Assembly: GCA_963668435.2 (NCBI GenBank)
Contig: CAXXSC010000010.1
Location: 310,001-374,000, forward strand
Length of the DNA stretch: 64,000 nucleotides
Origin: G963668435 sp963668435
Lineage (GTDB): Bacteria; Latescibacterota; Latescibacteria; Latescibacterales; Latescibacteraceae
Direction: 5' to 3'
Under the pieces are notes generated by a model. That model worked only from the letters and a program-made list of their open reading frames with translations. It was not told the origin of the DNA and ran no database searches. The position numbers were made by a program, and so were the translations under genes. Shown in pieces: positions 18,227-27,855 of this stretch. How positions within the stretch are numbered: the first letter of the stretch is position 1; each line of letters opens with the position of its first letter.

Positions 18227-19048
18227 TCAGCCTTCAGGATATGCATCGATATTACGCCGCATGGTCCAATGCGCTGCCCGCCAGAGGATTTCCTGGTATT
18301 CGCGTGTATTCAGGGCATCGGGAGTGTGGCCGGGCAGAAGCCCAACAATGCGCCCCTTGCCATTTTCGAGGCTCCAGCCGCCGATCGCCTCGTGCTTGTC
18401 ATGCATTGCGGTAGTCTCGAACAGCGTATCAGTATACTGCGATTTCACGACGACCGCAAACTGTTCATCGAGATTTATCATAAATTTCCCGATGCCCGCA
18501 GTAATCGGATGATCTTGATTAATGTTATGAATCCAGAGGGGCTGAACCTGTCTGTGCATCACCGGCTCGATACCGAGGAAATCGAACATCTTCCGGCTGC
18601 GCGCCCATGCCGAGCAGTGAAGCGGTATCAGGCCCATGCCGCGGTTCCGCACATTATCGATAATGGCATTGATGTTCTCATTATTCCAGAACAGCCCGCC
18701 CGGTTCGGCGCTTTCGGCAATGAGACCGCTGCCAAGCTCGATATGGTCGGGAACACTCGCTTTCGAGGTAATAAGAAGGTCTGCATCTGCGATAAGATCT
18801 GCCGTGAATGCGCTGCTCGATCTGACAGCGATGATACGCCAGTCTTTTTTCGAGGCGAAAACACGTCGGATACCGACTTCCGCGGCGACACCGTTATGCC
18901 AGACATCGTGACCGATGACAGCGACGATTTTTATTTCACCGGGCTGTTTCTGAAGTTCCGCGGCAGTGGCTTCCGTTGAGGTCAGTGCTGTCGCACCGGC
19001 AAGCGCCGCGGCTGTTTTCGCGGCATTTGATTTTCGTATCGAGGGCAT
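18227..19048 (-). CDS. Exported ThuA-like domain protein
   Basis: A 273-residue protein related to ThuA (trehalose-utilisation) domains, which have a class I glutamine-amidotransferase-like fold. Typical segments are IKIVAVIGHDVWHNG, LIPLHCSAWARS, HPITAGIGKFMINLDEQF and EAIGGWSLENGKGRIVGLLPGHTPD, the last two being family hallmarks around the sugar-related site. The first 30 residues are Ala/Thr-rich and look like a cleavable leader. AGGAG lies six bases before the ATG. Such domains often accompany exported oxidoreductases of sugar metabolism, as here. Exact reaction unknown. Confidence 0.78.
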   Translation of the reverse strand: MPSIRKSNAAKTAAALAGATALTSTEATAAELQKQPGEIKIVAVIGHDVWHNGVAAEVGIRRVFASKKDWRIIAVRSSSAFTADLIADADLLITSKASVPDHIELGSGLIAESAEPGGLFWNNENINAIIDNVRNRGMGLIPLHCSAWARSRKMFDFLGIEPVMHRQVQPLWIHNINQDHPITAGIGKFMINLDEQFAVVVKSQYTDTLFETTAMHDKHEAIGGWSLENGKGRIVGLLPGHTPDALNTREYQEILWRAAHWTMRRNIDAYPEG

Positions 19049-19074
19049 GAATCGCTCCTGTTTTATCCCTGCTG

Positions 19075-21912
19075 TCAGATTTCCGGCAGCAATACAACCT
19101 TAATATAATTATTCATATCGAAATAACGGCGTGCTGTATCTCGTATTTTCTCACGAGTAAGGCCTTCAACAAACGACTCGTAGTCATTGATAAGCCGAGG
19201 GTCCTCGCCGTTCCTGTAAAATTGTGTCATAATGGAAAGCCAGAAACTGTTTTCTTTTGTATTTACTTCGCGTTCCCGGCGCTGGGTTTCGGTAATCTTA
19301 TTGATATAGCTCTTGTCGACAAGCTCCGTTTTCATGCTGTCGATCTGCGCCAACACCACCTCAGTCAATTCATCGACACGGTCAGGTGATGCCCCAAAAT
19401 TTATATAAATAGCATAATCCGACTCGGGATATTTATTCACCGAGGGAGACACGCTCACGGAATAAGTCCCACCAAGTTCCTCACGGAGAGTCTCCCTGAG
19501 CTTGATGTCGAGCAAGTCGGTCATCGATTTCAGAAGATAGCGTTCTTCCCGAACAAAATCAAATGGTCCGTTAAAAATCATCATTGCTCGGCTTTTCGGC
19601 TCAAGCCCTTTCCGTACAGTCTTTTCGATGAAACCTTTCGGTGTGTTCAGGCCGACATCACGCCACTGCTCCTCCCTGCCGGTTGACGGCAAACCGCCGA
19701 GGTACTGTTCCACGAAAGGCTTGATCGCGGCCAGATCGAAATTCCCGACAAAGAAGAATGTGAAATCACCTGCATCGGCGAAACGGTCCTGGAATATCCG
19801 ATATGATTTCTCACGGTCCATTTCGGAAAGTCTTTCCATTGTCCATGGACGGGCCCGATCATGATAATTAAAGAGTGTCACTGTCAGTGTATCGATAAAT
19901 GCTATTTCTGGACGGGCGTTTCGGTTCTCGATGTTGCCTTTCATGCGTGTGTAAAATGACTGATAGGCATCCTCATCGGCTTTTGCCCCGGTGAAATAAA
20001 GGTAAATCAGCTGGAACATGGTTTCCAGATCAACCGGCGTTGAGCTGCCTTTGAGGCCCTCGTACAAATCCTCAATAACAGGTGAGACCGCCACATTTTT
20101 TCCCGCCAGTTTCTTCTGAAGCTCCGTCAGGTCAAAAGGGCCGAGCCCTGATTGCGCGACCACCGAGGTCGCTGTCATTGCCGGAATGAACTCTTCGTCG
20201 GGCACAAGGGAGTTCCCGCCGGGACTGTAGGAATCGAAAAGAATCTCATCGTTTTTGAAATCAGTCGGTTTGAGCACGACATGGACACCATTGCCGAGTG
20301 TCCACTCAGTGACACCTATTTCGTCAATATGCCGTTCTTCGACAACAGAAGAGGGCTTGGGCGGTTCCTCGACCAAGGGATCGCTGCTGACCTCGTCAAT
20401 ATAGGCAAAGACCTGCGCCTCCTCCACACTGTCAAGAATAGCGGCAATACCGGCCTCGTCAGGTATGGTAACGCCTTTTTTTTCCGGGCCGTCGATAAGG
20501 ATTATCCGGTTGTCTTTTGTAATAAGCTGCGTCACAAGGCGGTTAATCTCGACAATACTGATCCCTGGAATAAAACGTTTATACATCCCATACTCGGCCT
20601 CGATACCCGGAAGCGGCTCGTCGTCGGTAAAATGCCTGATGTACTCGGAGGCGTAGCCGGACGATTCTGTCTTGTCGCGCTCGTTGTACATAACCTCCAT
20701 GGAACTGAGCATCTTCGCTTTCTCGCGTTCGAGCTCCGTCTCGGTGAACCCGTAACGGCGCACGCGTTCGACCTCAGTGGCAAGCGCCTCAAGACCGCGC
20801 TCGATGCCGTTGTCATTGACACCGGCACCGAGAAAATAGAACTCACGCGATTTCAGAAAACGTCCCTGGGTGGAATAAGCGTACTGGAATGGAGGATCGG
20901 CCTCACGCGCAAGTTCAGAAAGACGAGCATTGAACATGCCGTTATAGAGCTGGCGGACAATACTGCTTCGATAATCGCGCTCACTGCCCTGTGGAGTGAC
21001 ATCATGTTTGAAATAGATAGCGATGCTGTTGCCGGTTGCCTCAGGATCAGTCGCGATCGCATAGAGAGTCCCCTCGTGATCGGGCAATTCGTAAATTTTT
21101 CTCTCTCGCGGTGAGCACGGGGCTTTCAGCCGTGAAAAATGTCGTTTGACCAGAGATTCCAATTCAGCGCTTTCCATGTCGCCGACAGCTATAACGCCCA
21201 TGAGCTCGGGACGGTACCAGTCACGATAAAAACGCTTGATTGTATCACGATCGAATTTTTCGAGAATATCGAGTTTTCCGATGGGCAGACGGTCTGCGTA
21301 TTTCGAGTCTTTCAGCAGCACCGGCAGCTGTTTGTCCCGGATACGGGCATCAGCTCCACGGCCAAGCCGCCATTCCTCGATCACAACACCGCGTTCCTTG
21401 TCAATCTCTTCAGGATCGAAACTGATCCCCTGGGCCCAGTCTTCGAGTATCTGAAAAGCCGTATCCACAGCCCCCTCGCGATCGACAGGGACTTGCAGCA
21501 TGTATACAGTTTCATCAAAACTCGTGTATGCATTCAGCTCCGGACCGAAACGCATGCCGATAGACTCGAGATAATCGACAAGCTCCTGCTTTTCAAAATG
21601 CTCGGTGCCATTGAAAGCCATATGCTCAAGAAAATGGGCAAGCCCCTGCTGATCGTCATCCTCGAGAACCGATCCGGCATTGACAACAAGACGGAGCTCG
21701 AGGCGTTTTTCCGGCTTCGGATTACTTCGGACAAGATATTTGAGCCCATTGTCCAGTGTACCGCTGACAATGTCAGGATCGAGCGGCATGTCGCCGCCGG
21801 GCGACTTCACCCCGGCATGAACCGGTGCATCACCTTGATTCTGTACAGCGGCCATACAGCCGATCAGTAAAATGAGAACAGGCAGCAAGCTGAATACGAC
21901 ACGACGTTTCAT
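19075..21912 (-). CDS. M16-family zinc protease lipoprotein
   Basis: A 945-residue pitrilysin-type (M16) metalloprotease with a signal peptide and lipobox (LILLIGC, Cys19). The inverted zinc motif is HFLEH at 93-97, with the distal Glu region in ERGVVIEEWRLG. A second M16-like half lies in the C-terminal 450 residues (LTELQKKLAGKNV, FVGNFDLAAIKPFVEQYLGGLP), the usual catalytic plus inactive pair, and the length matches PqqL-like periplasmic proteases. AAGGAG lies seven bases before ATG. It is first of the five exported-protein genes; the ThuA-like gene follows after 26 nt. Confidence 0.92.
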   Translation of the reverse strand: MKRRVVFSLLPVLILLIGCMAAVQNQGDAPVHAGVKSPGGDMPLDPDIVSGTLDNGLKYLVRSNPKPEKRLELRLVVNAGSVLEDDDQQGLAHFLEHMAFNGTEHFEKQELVDYLESIGMRFGPELNAYTSFDETVYMLQVPVDREGAVDTAFQILEDWAQGISFDPEEIDKERGVVIEEWRLGRGADARIRDKQLPVLLKDSKYADRLPIGKLDILEKFDRDTIKRFYRDWYRPELMGVIAVGDMESAELESLVKRHFSRLKAPCSPRERKIYELPDHEGTLYAIATDPEATGNSIAIYFKHDVTPQGSERDYRSSIVRQLYNGMFNARLSELAREADPPFQYAYSTQGRFLKSREFYFLGAGVNDNGIERGLEALATEVERVRRYGFTETELEREKAKMLSSMEVMYNERDKTESSGYASEYIRHFTDDEPLPGIEAEYGMYKRFIPGISIVEINRLVTQLITKDNRIILIDGPEKKGVTIPDEAGIAAILDSVEEAQVFAYIDEVSSDPLVEEPPKPSSVVEERHIDEIGVTEWTLGNGVHVVLKPTDFKNDEILFDSYSPGGNSLVPDEEFIPAMTATSVVAQSGLGPFDLTELQKKLAGKNVAVSPVIEDLYEGLKGSSTPVDLETMFQLIYLYFTGAKADEDAYQSFYTRMKGNIENRNARPEIAFIDTLTVTLFNYHDRARPWTMERLSEMDREKSYRIFQDRFADAGDFTFFFVGNFDLAAIKPFVEQYLGGLPSTGREEQWRDVGLNTPKGFIEKTVRKGLEPKSRAMMIFNGPFDFVREERYLLKSMTDLLDIKLRETLREELGGTYSVSVSPSVNKYPESDYAIYINFGASPDRVDELTEVVLAQIDSMKTELVDKSYINKITETQRREREVNTKENSFWLSIMTQFYRNGEDPRLINDYESFVEGLTREKIRDTARRYFDMNNYIKVVLLPEI

Positions 21913-22088
21913 GGCCCCACTCCTTCTTCAGGCGTTTTGTATAGCACATATCATATTTCTATGCCGCAATATACATTCACGCATGGTGATTTGAAAGTAT
22001 TCCGATAAAAAATTCCCGATAAAATTATGGCGTCTCTTTATCCTGATCAGTTCATCGGAATTTTCTTACAGTCCATGCGAGGTTGTAT

Positions 22089-23078
22089 TTAAACGATACT
22101 CTCCCATCCGCCGCTCTGTTCCGAGCGGAAGAGCGCATCGAGTGTGCGGCTGTTTCCGAGGGCATCGGACAAAGGTATCGGCGCATCACCGCCAGTCCTG
22201 ACAGCAGTAGAGAAAGCATCCGCCTGAAGTCCGTACTGGTCGATCGGATCGAATAATACCTCACGCTCTCCGACACTGTTGACAACGGTGATTGATGCGG
22301 GCACATCATCAGCAACATTGAACGGCACATGGATATGGATACGTCCGCTCGTGCCGATGATATCGACTTTCTGGCAGGGAAACGCTCGTGTTGTGATCGT
22401 GAAAGTGGACTGGCCGCTGCCGAAATCGAGAATGGATGATGTCAGCATATCGGTGCCGAATTCCTTATCACGCCTTATGCTGGAAAGCACACGTTCCGGC
22501 TCACTCCCGAACATATGCCTGGCGGCAGAAACCGCGTAACAGCCTATATCGTAGATAGCGCCGCCGCCCATATCAAGCTTGTTCCGTATGTTTGAAGGAT
22601 CAGGATTGTTATAGCCGAAATAGGTCTGCACCGCCGTAATTTTTCCGAGGACACCGGTATGCGCAAGTTCTTTCGCCTTTTGCCACTGCGGGTGGAAACG
22701 GTACATGAACGCCTCCATGAGAAGAACATCCTTGGCCGCGCAGTAATCAATGGCCTCGCGCGTTTGCTCCTCGTTGAGCGTCAGGGGCTTTTCGCAGAGG
22801 ATATGTTTGCCGGCATCGGCTGCATGACGTATCCACTCGAGATGCAGATGGTTCGGAAGCGGGATATAGACAGCCTCTATGTTTTTATCCGTAAGGAGTT
22901 CCTCATAGGATGAATATGCCACAGGTATCCCGTGTTTTTCGGCCGCGACCTGCGCTTTGTCACCGCTTCGGGAAGCTATGGCATATACGTCCGAACTAGC
23001 CGTTTTCATCATAGGTGTCATAACACGGGTGAGAAAATGCTTCGAAACGCCAAGTATTCCCCATTTTACTGCTTTCAT
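22089..23078 (-). CDS. Gfo/Idh/MocA-family NAD(P)-dependent oxidoreductase
   Basis: A cytoplasmic 329-residue dehydrogenase. It has an N-terminal Rossmann fold (VKWGILGVSKHFLTRVMTPMM) and the family motif with catalytic Lys (HILCEKPLT). The C-terminal alpha/beta domain includes EAFMYRFHPQW and GGGAIYDIGCYAVSAARHMFG. It resembles the trans-1,2-dihydrobenzenediol/xylose dehydrogenase-like subgroup; the substrate cannot be read from sequence. Start at ATG 23078, with GGAG seven bases upstream. Likely monocistronic, since a terminator separates it from DUF1349. Confidence 0.88.
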   Translation of the reverse strand: MKAVKWGILGVSKHFLTRVMTPMMKTASSDVYAIASRSGDKAQVAAEKHGIPVAYSSYEELLTDKNIEAVYIPLPNHLHLEWIRHAADAGKHILCEKPLTLNEEQTREAIDYCAAKDVLLMEAFMYRFHPQWQKAKELAHTGVLGKITAVQTYFGYNNPDPSNIRNKLDMGGGAIYDIGCYAVSAARHMFGSEPERVLSSIRRDKEFGTDMLTSSILDFGSGQSTFTITTRAFPCQKVDIIGTSGRIHIHVPFNVADDVPASITVVNSVGEREVLFDPIDQYGLQADAFSTAVRTGGDAPIPLSDALGNSRTLDALFRSEQSGGWESIV

Positions 23079-23294
23079 TCGTTTTCTCCAGATTTTGTAT
23101 CCATTTACAACGGCTTCCATCTTCATGTCATACATTTTCAGACGCAGCAGCGTAAAAAAAGAAGCGGATAATCCGAAAATTTCCAGAATTTCAACCCGAC
23201 GACAATATCAATATGGAAGTAGGAGTTGCTCGGAACAAAACAGCCATTCTTTCCGGAAGGCTGAAAATGCGAGGTCCGGGCCTGAAATTTTCAG

Positions 23295-23330
23295 AAAAAA
23301 GCCCGAAAAACTCATTGAAGTTTTCCGGGC
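23295..23330 (-). terminator. Rho-independent terminator after the DUF1349 gene
   Basis: Minus-strand 12-bp stem (GCCCGGAAAACT with AGTTTTTCGGGC, one G:U), 6-nt loop, then six T, 13 nt after the stop at 23344. It ends the unit that runs down from 28044 or part of it. Confidence 0.9.
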
Positions 23331-23343
23331 TCATATCCGAATG

Positions 23344-23877
23344 TCAGATATTCACTATTTCAAGGTCCTCGAAAACCGCAGTGATCCCATCGCATTTGGG
23401 CGAACCGGCCATTATACCCACATCGAGTTCAGCCTGCTCGGAAAAATAAGCTTTCCGCAACAGATAAAAATGGCTGCCATCGAGGGAAAATTTCACGTAA
23501 AGCATCGGGCCGTGACGCTCGACCAGTATCCACACCCATTCGGGATCATCGAGCGCAAGTATCGACCAGTCCGACCATTCACGTGTCACAACAGCGCTTG
23601 CATGTTTGATGCTGTCCACATATTCCACACCGCATTTCATCCAGACAGTATCCGATGCACCGACAAAAAGCCCAATCTGATCATAAAGGCCGGTATAGTT
23701 CGCCTGGAATTTGACCGAGGCCCTGAAATCACCCTCGACTGTATCCAGATAGCGGTGAGCACTGTCCCTGATTCCACTCTCTATCGGCTGACGCCAGATA
23801 TCGGAACCGGGCTCGGTATGAACGGTGATCCTGCCATTTTCTTCAGACCAGTTTCCTGGCTCGTTTATCCATCTCAT
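23344..23877 (-). CDS. DUF1349 (concanavalin-like) protein
   Basis: A 177-residue beta-sandwich protein of the DUF1349 family, related to lectin/glucanase folds. It shows MRWINEPGNW at the start, VEGDFRASVKFQANYTGLYDQIGLFVGASDTVWMKCGVEYVD in the middle and HFYLLRKAYFSEQAELDVGIMAGSPKCDG near the end. The ATG at 23877 is the likely start, because the family begins MKWLNEP-like. An earlier ATG overlaps the stop of the yghZ gene (ATGA). No signal peptide, so cytoplasmic. Sugar binding is possible; function unproven. Confidence 0.85.
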   Translation of the reverse strand: MRWINEPGNWSEENGRITVHTEPGSDIWRQPIESGIRDSAHRYLDTVEGDFRASVKFQANYTGLYDQIGLFVGASDTVWMKCGVEYVDSIKHASAVVTREWSDWSILALDDPEWVWILVERHGPMLYVKFSLDGSHFYLLRKAYFSEQAELDVGIMAGSPKCDGITAVFEDLEIVNI

Positions 23878-23897
23878 TGACTTGGTTTCTCCTGAAA

Positions 23898-24896
23898 TCA
23901 TGTTTTCTTCGCGAGGACAGCCTCGATGGCCGCCAATTCTTCTTCAGTGAACGTGGTATTCTTGACAGCTTCTACGGCGTCCTCAATTTGCGAAACATTG
24001 CTCGCACCGATCAGTACAGTTGTTATACGCTTGTCTTTGAGTATCCAGGACAGCGCCATCTGGGCCAGTTTCTGGCCGCGCTTTTCAGCGATTTCATTCA
24101 GCGTGGACACTTGGGCGAGCAGTTCATTGGTAATACGGTCGACGGTGAGGAAACCATGCGGTTTCGCTGCCCGGGAGTTCTCGGGAATGCCGTTAAGATA
24201 TTTCACCGTCAACAGCCCCTGGGCAAGCGGCGAAAAAGGAATACAGCCGATCCCCTCTTCCTCGAGCACATCGAGAAGACCGTCCTCAACCCAGCGGTTG
24301 AACATATTATAGACCGGCTGATGAATCAGACAGGGTGTCCCCAAATCCTTAAGAACTCTGACTGCCTCCCGTGTCTGTTCGGGATTGTACTGCGATATTC
24401 CGGCATAAAGCGCTTTACCCTGCCTCACCGCGGTATCGAGAGCCCCCATGGTCTCCTCAATCGGCGTTTCGGGGTCGGGACGGTGTGAATAGAAAATGTC
24501 GACATAATCGAGTCCCATGCGCTGAAGACTCTGATCAAGGCTGGCGAGAAGGTATTTACGGGAGCCGAAATCACCGTAGGGACCCGGCCACATGAGCCAT
24601 CCCGCCTTGGTCGATATCACGAGTTCATCACGATATCCGCGAAGATCGCTGGCAAGGATACGCCCGAATGTCTCCTCTGCCGATCCGGGAGGAGGGCCGT
24701 AATTGTTCGCGAGATCGAAATGAGTAATACCGAGATCAAAGGCACGCCTGATCATGGCTCGGCAGTTCTCCATGAGATCGACACCGCCGAAATTGTGCCA
24801 GAGACCGAGGGCGACAGCCGAAAGTTTCAGGCCGCTCCTGCCGCAACGATGGTAAGGCATGCTGTCATAACGGTTTTCTGCGGGTATATATGTCAT
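23898..24896 (-). CDS. yghZ: YghZ-type aldo/keto reductase (L-glyceraldehyde 3-phosphate reductase)
   Basis: NADPH-dependent aldo/keto reductase of 332 residues, very close to E. coli YghZ/GpR, which reduces L-glyceraldehyde 3-phosphate and detoxifies methylglyoxal. It shares FDLANNYGPPPGSAEE (catalytic Asp and Tyr), ELVISTKAG (Lys), VDIFYSHRPD (His) and a C-terminal cofactor segment TTVLIGASNVSQIEDAV. ATG 24896 is preceded by AGGAG at eight bases; a GTG three codons upstream also lies in frame. It follows the HD-GYP gene by 32 nt and overlaps DUF1349. Confidence 0.93.
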   Translation of the reverse strand: MTYIPAENRYDSMPYHRCGRSGLKLSAVALGLWHNFGGVDLMENCRAMIRRAFDLGITHFDLANNYGPPPGSAEETFGRILASDLRGYRDELVISTKAGWLMWPGPYGDFGSRKYLLASLDQSLQRMGLDYVDIFYSHRPDPETPIEETMGALDTAVRQGKALYAGISQYNPEQTREAVRVLKDLGTPCLIHQPVYNMFNRWVEDGLLDVLEEEGIGCIPFSPLAQGLLTVKYLNGIPENSRAAKPHGFLTVDRITNELLAQVSTLNEIAEKRGQKLAQMALSWILKDKRITTVLIGASNVSQIEDAVEAVKNTTFTEEELAAIEAVLAKKT

Positions 24897-24928
24897 GGCG
24901 ATCACTCCTGTTACGGAATTAACCGTTT

Positions 24929-26113
24929 TTAGCGTTTTTTCAAGATTATAGACCTTATGGAGAGTTCGGGCCAGTCAATGAGATGCAGATCAAGCGGCTT
25001 GATCCGTTTCCTGTCTGCGTTAAAAACAAGCCTCAGCGTCGGACGGGCGATATTCTCCGCATTCAAATCCTTCACAATGCCGAAATAACCGTCGAATTCA
25101 CGGCCGGAAACCCTGACTAAAGTGCCAACCGGAAACGGCGGTGCGAAAGAGAGAAATTCATTGAGCAGTTTCGGATGCAGAACAGTCCCTTTCATGCCAA
25201 CCATGATCTTGAGCACTGTTTCTGTCGGATAGGCTGTCCGGTAGGGCCTGTCAGAGGCTAAAGCGTCATATACATCGGCAATAGTGCAGATTGCCGCATA
25301 AAGATGGATACTGCGTGGCTCATGCTGCATCTCGATTTTCTCCGAACCGGCAAGATTGCGGGGATAGCCGTTGCCGTCGTAATGCTCGTGATGCTGGAAT
25401 GCCACATGGGGAGGCAGAACACCAATAACCGGCACATCACGGAAAAGCTCGTAGCCAAGTTCGGGGTGAAGATTAATAATTTCACGCTCCTCTGCAGTCA
25501 GGTTACCGTGTTTTTCGATAATGTCTTTCGGCATGAGAGTCATGCCCATATCGTGAAGAAGGCAGCCGATACCGAGTTCTCGAAGACGTTTTGGTGAAAA
25601 ATCGAGCCTGCGCCCCAGCATGATCGAAAAAACGGCGACATCAATTGCATGTTCGTAAAGATAATTGCCGTACGTTTTGATAGAATTGAGCCCGAGTGAA
25701 ACATCGGTTGACAACAACTCTTCCACAATGTTTTTCGCCGCATTCTGAATATCGTGAAGAACAGGGCTGTCGCCGAAAACCGCCTTGAATTTCGAGGATC
25801 CAATCAGTTTCGATACCGACCAGATCGAATGACGTTTTATCTCATGCCGAATGGCATCGAATGATTCGGTAATTCGCTTAAGATCATTGATTGTCGAACC
25901 ACGAACAGACTGGGAGATCATTTCTTTCGGGCTGATCTCTTCCGTGCTCTCGTCTTTTATAAATATACTGGTAACACCGCGCTTTTTCAGTCGTTGTATC
26001 AGGAATGCATCGAGGATGACGTCTTTGCCAAGCAGCATGGCGCCATCACTGTCGTAAACAGGCCGAGCAGTCAGCATACCCGGATCAAGAGCATCTGTAT
26101 GTATTCTTATCAT
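24929..26113 (-). CDS. HD-GYP domain cyclic-di-GMP phosphodiesterase-like protein
   Basis: A 394-residue cytoplasmic protein. The C-terminal half has an HD-GYP domain with HD at 187-188 (LLHDMG), the following His residues, and the signature HHEHYDGNGYP at 241-251. The key motifs are complete, so it should hydrolyse cyclic di-GMP (or cGAMP). The N-terminal region (RIHTDALDPGMLTARPVYDSDGAMLL) matches the DUF3391-like extension that often precedes HD-GYP domains. No ribosome-binding site is obvious at the ATG. Between an MFS transporter gene and yghZ. Confidence 0.9.
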   Translation of the reverse strand: MIRIHTDALDPGMLTARPVYDSDGAMLLGKDVILDAFLIQRLKKRGVTSIFIKDESTEEISPKEMISQSVRGSTINDLKRITESFDAIRHEIKRHSIWSVSKLIGSSKFKAVFGDSPVLHDIQNAAKNIVEELLSTDVSLGLNSIKTYGNYLYEHAIDVAVFSIMLGRRLDFSPKRLRELGIGCLLHDMGMTLMPKDIIEKHGNLTAEEREIINLHPELGYELFRDVPVIGVLPPHVAFQHHEHYDGNGYPRNLAGSEKIEMQHEPRSIHLYAAICTIADVYDALASDRPYRTAYPTETVLKIMVGMKGTVLHPKLLNEFLSFAPPFPVGTLVRVSGREFDGYFGIVKDLNAENIARPTLRLVFNADRKRIKPLDLHLIDWPELSIRSIILKKR

Positions 26114-26178
26114 ATGATGAGCGCAGTCGTTTATCGAATATGATTGTCATGTGAAACGAACGGCATAAAACGGGATTT

Positions 26179-27414
26179 TCAGCCGCAGCGTTTCTCCCTC
26201 ACAAGAAGCAAGATACACAGCATCCCCAACGGATGCAAGAGTCCCATGATGATAAAAATAGGCGTATAACCGAACCATGTAACAATGTGCCCGACAGCAA
26301 ATGTGGAGATAAGAAATCCGCCGAGAGCACCGGAAAATCCACCGAGCCCGGTGACAGAGGCTACCGCTTTCGAAGGGAAACAGTCACTGACAAGTGTGAA
26401 CGTGTTATTTGACCATCCGCTGTGAGCACCACACGCGAGGCTGACAAGCGCGATTGTCACCCATACGTTTTCGGCCCAGACAGCAAATATGGTGAACGGA
26501 AGGCAGACAGCACATAAAAACATGGCTGTTTTGCGTGCACGAAGCGCCGACCAGCCCCGTCCCATGAACCATCCGGGCAGCCAACCGCCGATAATACCGA
26601 GCAGCACCGCGATGAAATATATAACAGGAACAGCGATCGCAATGCCTTTGAGATCGAATCCACGCTGGGAATTCAGGTAGTTCGGCAGCCAGAAAATATA
26701 GAACCACCAGACAGCATCGGTGAGAAACTTGATTGACATGATCGCCCAGGTTTCACGATAAACCAGCAAGTCTCGCCAACGATAGCCGGAGTCACCATCG
26801 TTTTGGAGCACTGATGCAGCTTCAGCAACAAGCCCACTAGCCGGCTTTCGATAAAGAAAGGGCCAGAATACAACAAGCAGCATACCGCTGAGCCCAAGGA
26901 TCAGAAGTGCTGTCTTCCAGCCGAAACGGAGTGTCATTGCGGCAATCAGCGGCGGCCCGGCAACCATTGCCACGTGCGGACCACTGTTGAACAGTGCCGT
27001 GGCAAAAGACCGCTCCCTGACAGGGAACCATTCCGCGACAGCCTTGACAGCGGCAGGAAAATTGCCTGCCTCGGTAAGTCCCAGGCATCCACGCCAGAAC
27101 GCGAGAGAAAAAACCGATCCGGAAAGCGCGTGCATGGCACCCGAGACCGACCAACCAGCGATCAAAACGAGGTAGCCGAGCTTCGTCCCGACCCGGTCAA
27201 TGAACGCGCCGGCAAGAAGCATACCGAACATATAGGCGAACTGGAAAGCGCTTAGCACATAGGAGTACTGGATATCGCTCAAGCCAAGATCGCCCTTGAT
27301 CTCGGAAACGACAACCGACAGAGAAATGCGGTTGGCGTAATTGTTCATGGTGGCTAAAAAGAGCAGTACGACAATAATCCAGCGATAGCGGCTGTAACGA
27401 TCTTCCCTCTCCAT
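26179..27414 (-). CDS. MFS transporter, anion:cation symporter (hexuronate) type
   Basis: A 411-residue inner-membrane transporter with about 12 predicted helices. It resembles the ExuT/glucarate anion:cation symporter branch: RWIIVVLLFLATMNNYANRISLSVV near the start, DRVGTKLGYLV in loop 2-3, FPAAVKAVAEWFPVRERSFATALFNSG in the conserved central stretch, and a WSNNTFTLVSDCFPSKAVASVTGLGG segment. Hexuronate or related sugar-acid uptake is inferred and would suit kduI elsewhere in the window. GGGAG lies nine bases before the ATG. arfB ends 14 nt upstream. Confidence 0.87.
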   Translation of the reverse strand: MEREDRYSRYRWIIVVLLFLATMNNYANRISLSVVVSEIKGDLGLSDIQYSYVLSAFQFAYMFGMLLAGAFIDRVGTKLGYLVLIAGWSVSGAMHALSGSVFSLAFWRGCLGLTEAGNFPAAVKAVAEWFPVRERSFATALFNSGPHVAMVAGPPLIAAMTLRFGWKTALLILGLSGMLLVVFWPFLYRKPASGLVAEAASVLQNDGDSGYRWRDLLVYRETWAIMSIKFLTDAVWWFYIFWLPNYLNSQRGFDLKGIAIAVPVIYFIAVLLGIIGGWLPGWFMGRGWSALRARKTAMFLCAVCLPFTIFAVWAENVWVTIALVSLACGAHSGWSNNTFTLVSDCFPSKAVASVTGLGGFSGALGGFLISTFAVGHIVTWFGYTPIFIIMGLLHPLGMLCILLLVREKRCG

Positions 27415-27428
27415 ATCAAATTACTCCC

Positions 27429-27842
27429 TCAACTCAAGTCGCTTGCTTTTCTGCGCATCTGTTTTACTTCAGAACGGCGTTTCTTGGCATCGAGACGGCG
27501 GGCATGAGCACCGGCAGGTACTTTCGTAGCGATACGCTTCTTCTTCCTGGCAAGGGCTGATTGGAGCATCCGTTCGAGTTTCTCGACCACATCGTTCCTG
27601 TTCATACCCTGACTTCGGAAACGATCTGATTCGACGAGGAGCCAGCCGTCTTTATCGAGACGGCCTGCAAGCCGTTCGGCAATACGTGCTTTTTCGCCAT
27701 TATTAAAGATTGTTGTGCCCGGAAGGTCGAAACGGAGTGTTACGCGGGTGTTGACCTTATTGACATTCTGACCACCAGGCCCTCCGCTCCTGCTGAAAGA
27801 GAAGGACATATCGTTTTCATTCAGTCTGATACGTGATGACAT
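27429..27842 (-). CDS. arfB: Peptidyl-tRNA hydrolase ArfB (YaeJ)
   Basis: Ribosome-rescue factor that enters stalled ribosomes and hydrolyses peptidyl-tRNA. The RF-1-like catalytic loop reads SRSGGPGGQNVNKVNTRV with the GGQ motif at about residues 22-24. The basic C-terminal tail (ALARKKKRIATKVPAGAHARRLDAKKRRSEV, read in two parts) fits in the mRNA channel. The length of 137 residues is normal. Same strand and close spacing to the MFS gene and to a small coiled-coil gene upstream. Confidence 0.95.
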   Translation of the reverse strand: MSSRIRLNENDMSFSFSRSGGPGGQNVNKVNTRVTLRFDLPGTTIFNNGEKARIAERLAGRLDKDGWLLVESDRFRSQGMNRNDVVEKLERMLQSALARKKKRIATKVPAGAHARRLDAKKRRSEVKQMRRKASDLS

Positions 27843-27855
27843 TATCCCGGAAAGC

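Noticed and set aside
17165..18979. A 604-codon open frame on the plus strand across the aldo/keto reductase-like and ThuA-like genes
   Set aside because: It lies antisense to two genes with clear family motifs, ribosome-binding sites and export leaders; its product has no recognisable domain. Long antisense frames are common here because of codon usage (similar ones lie opposite tldD, the M16 gene and the TPR gene).
23575..23590. Second possible parS-like sequence (TTCACGTG core)
   Set aside because: Only about 11 of 16 positions match and it lies inside the DUF1349 coding region; expected by chance.
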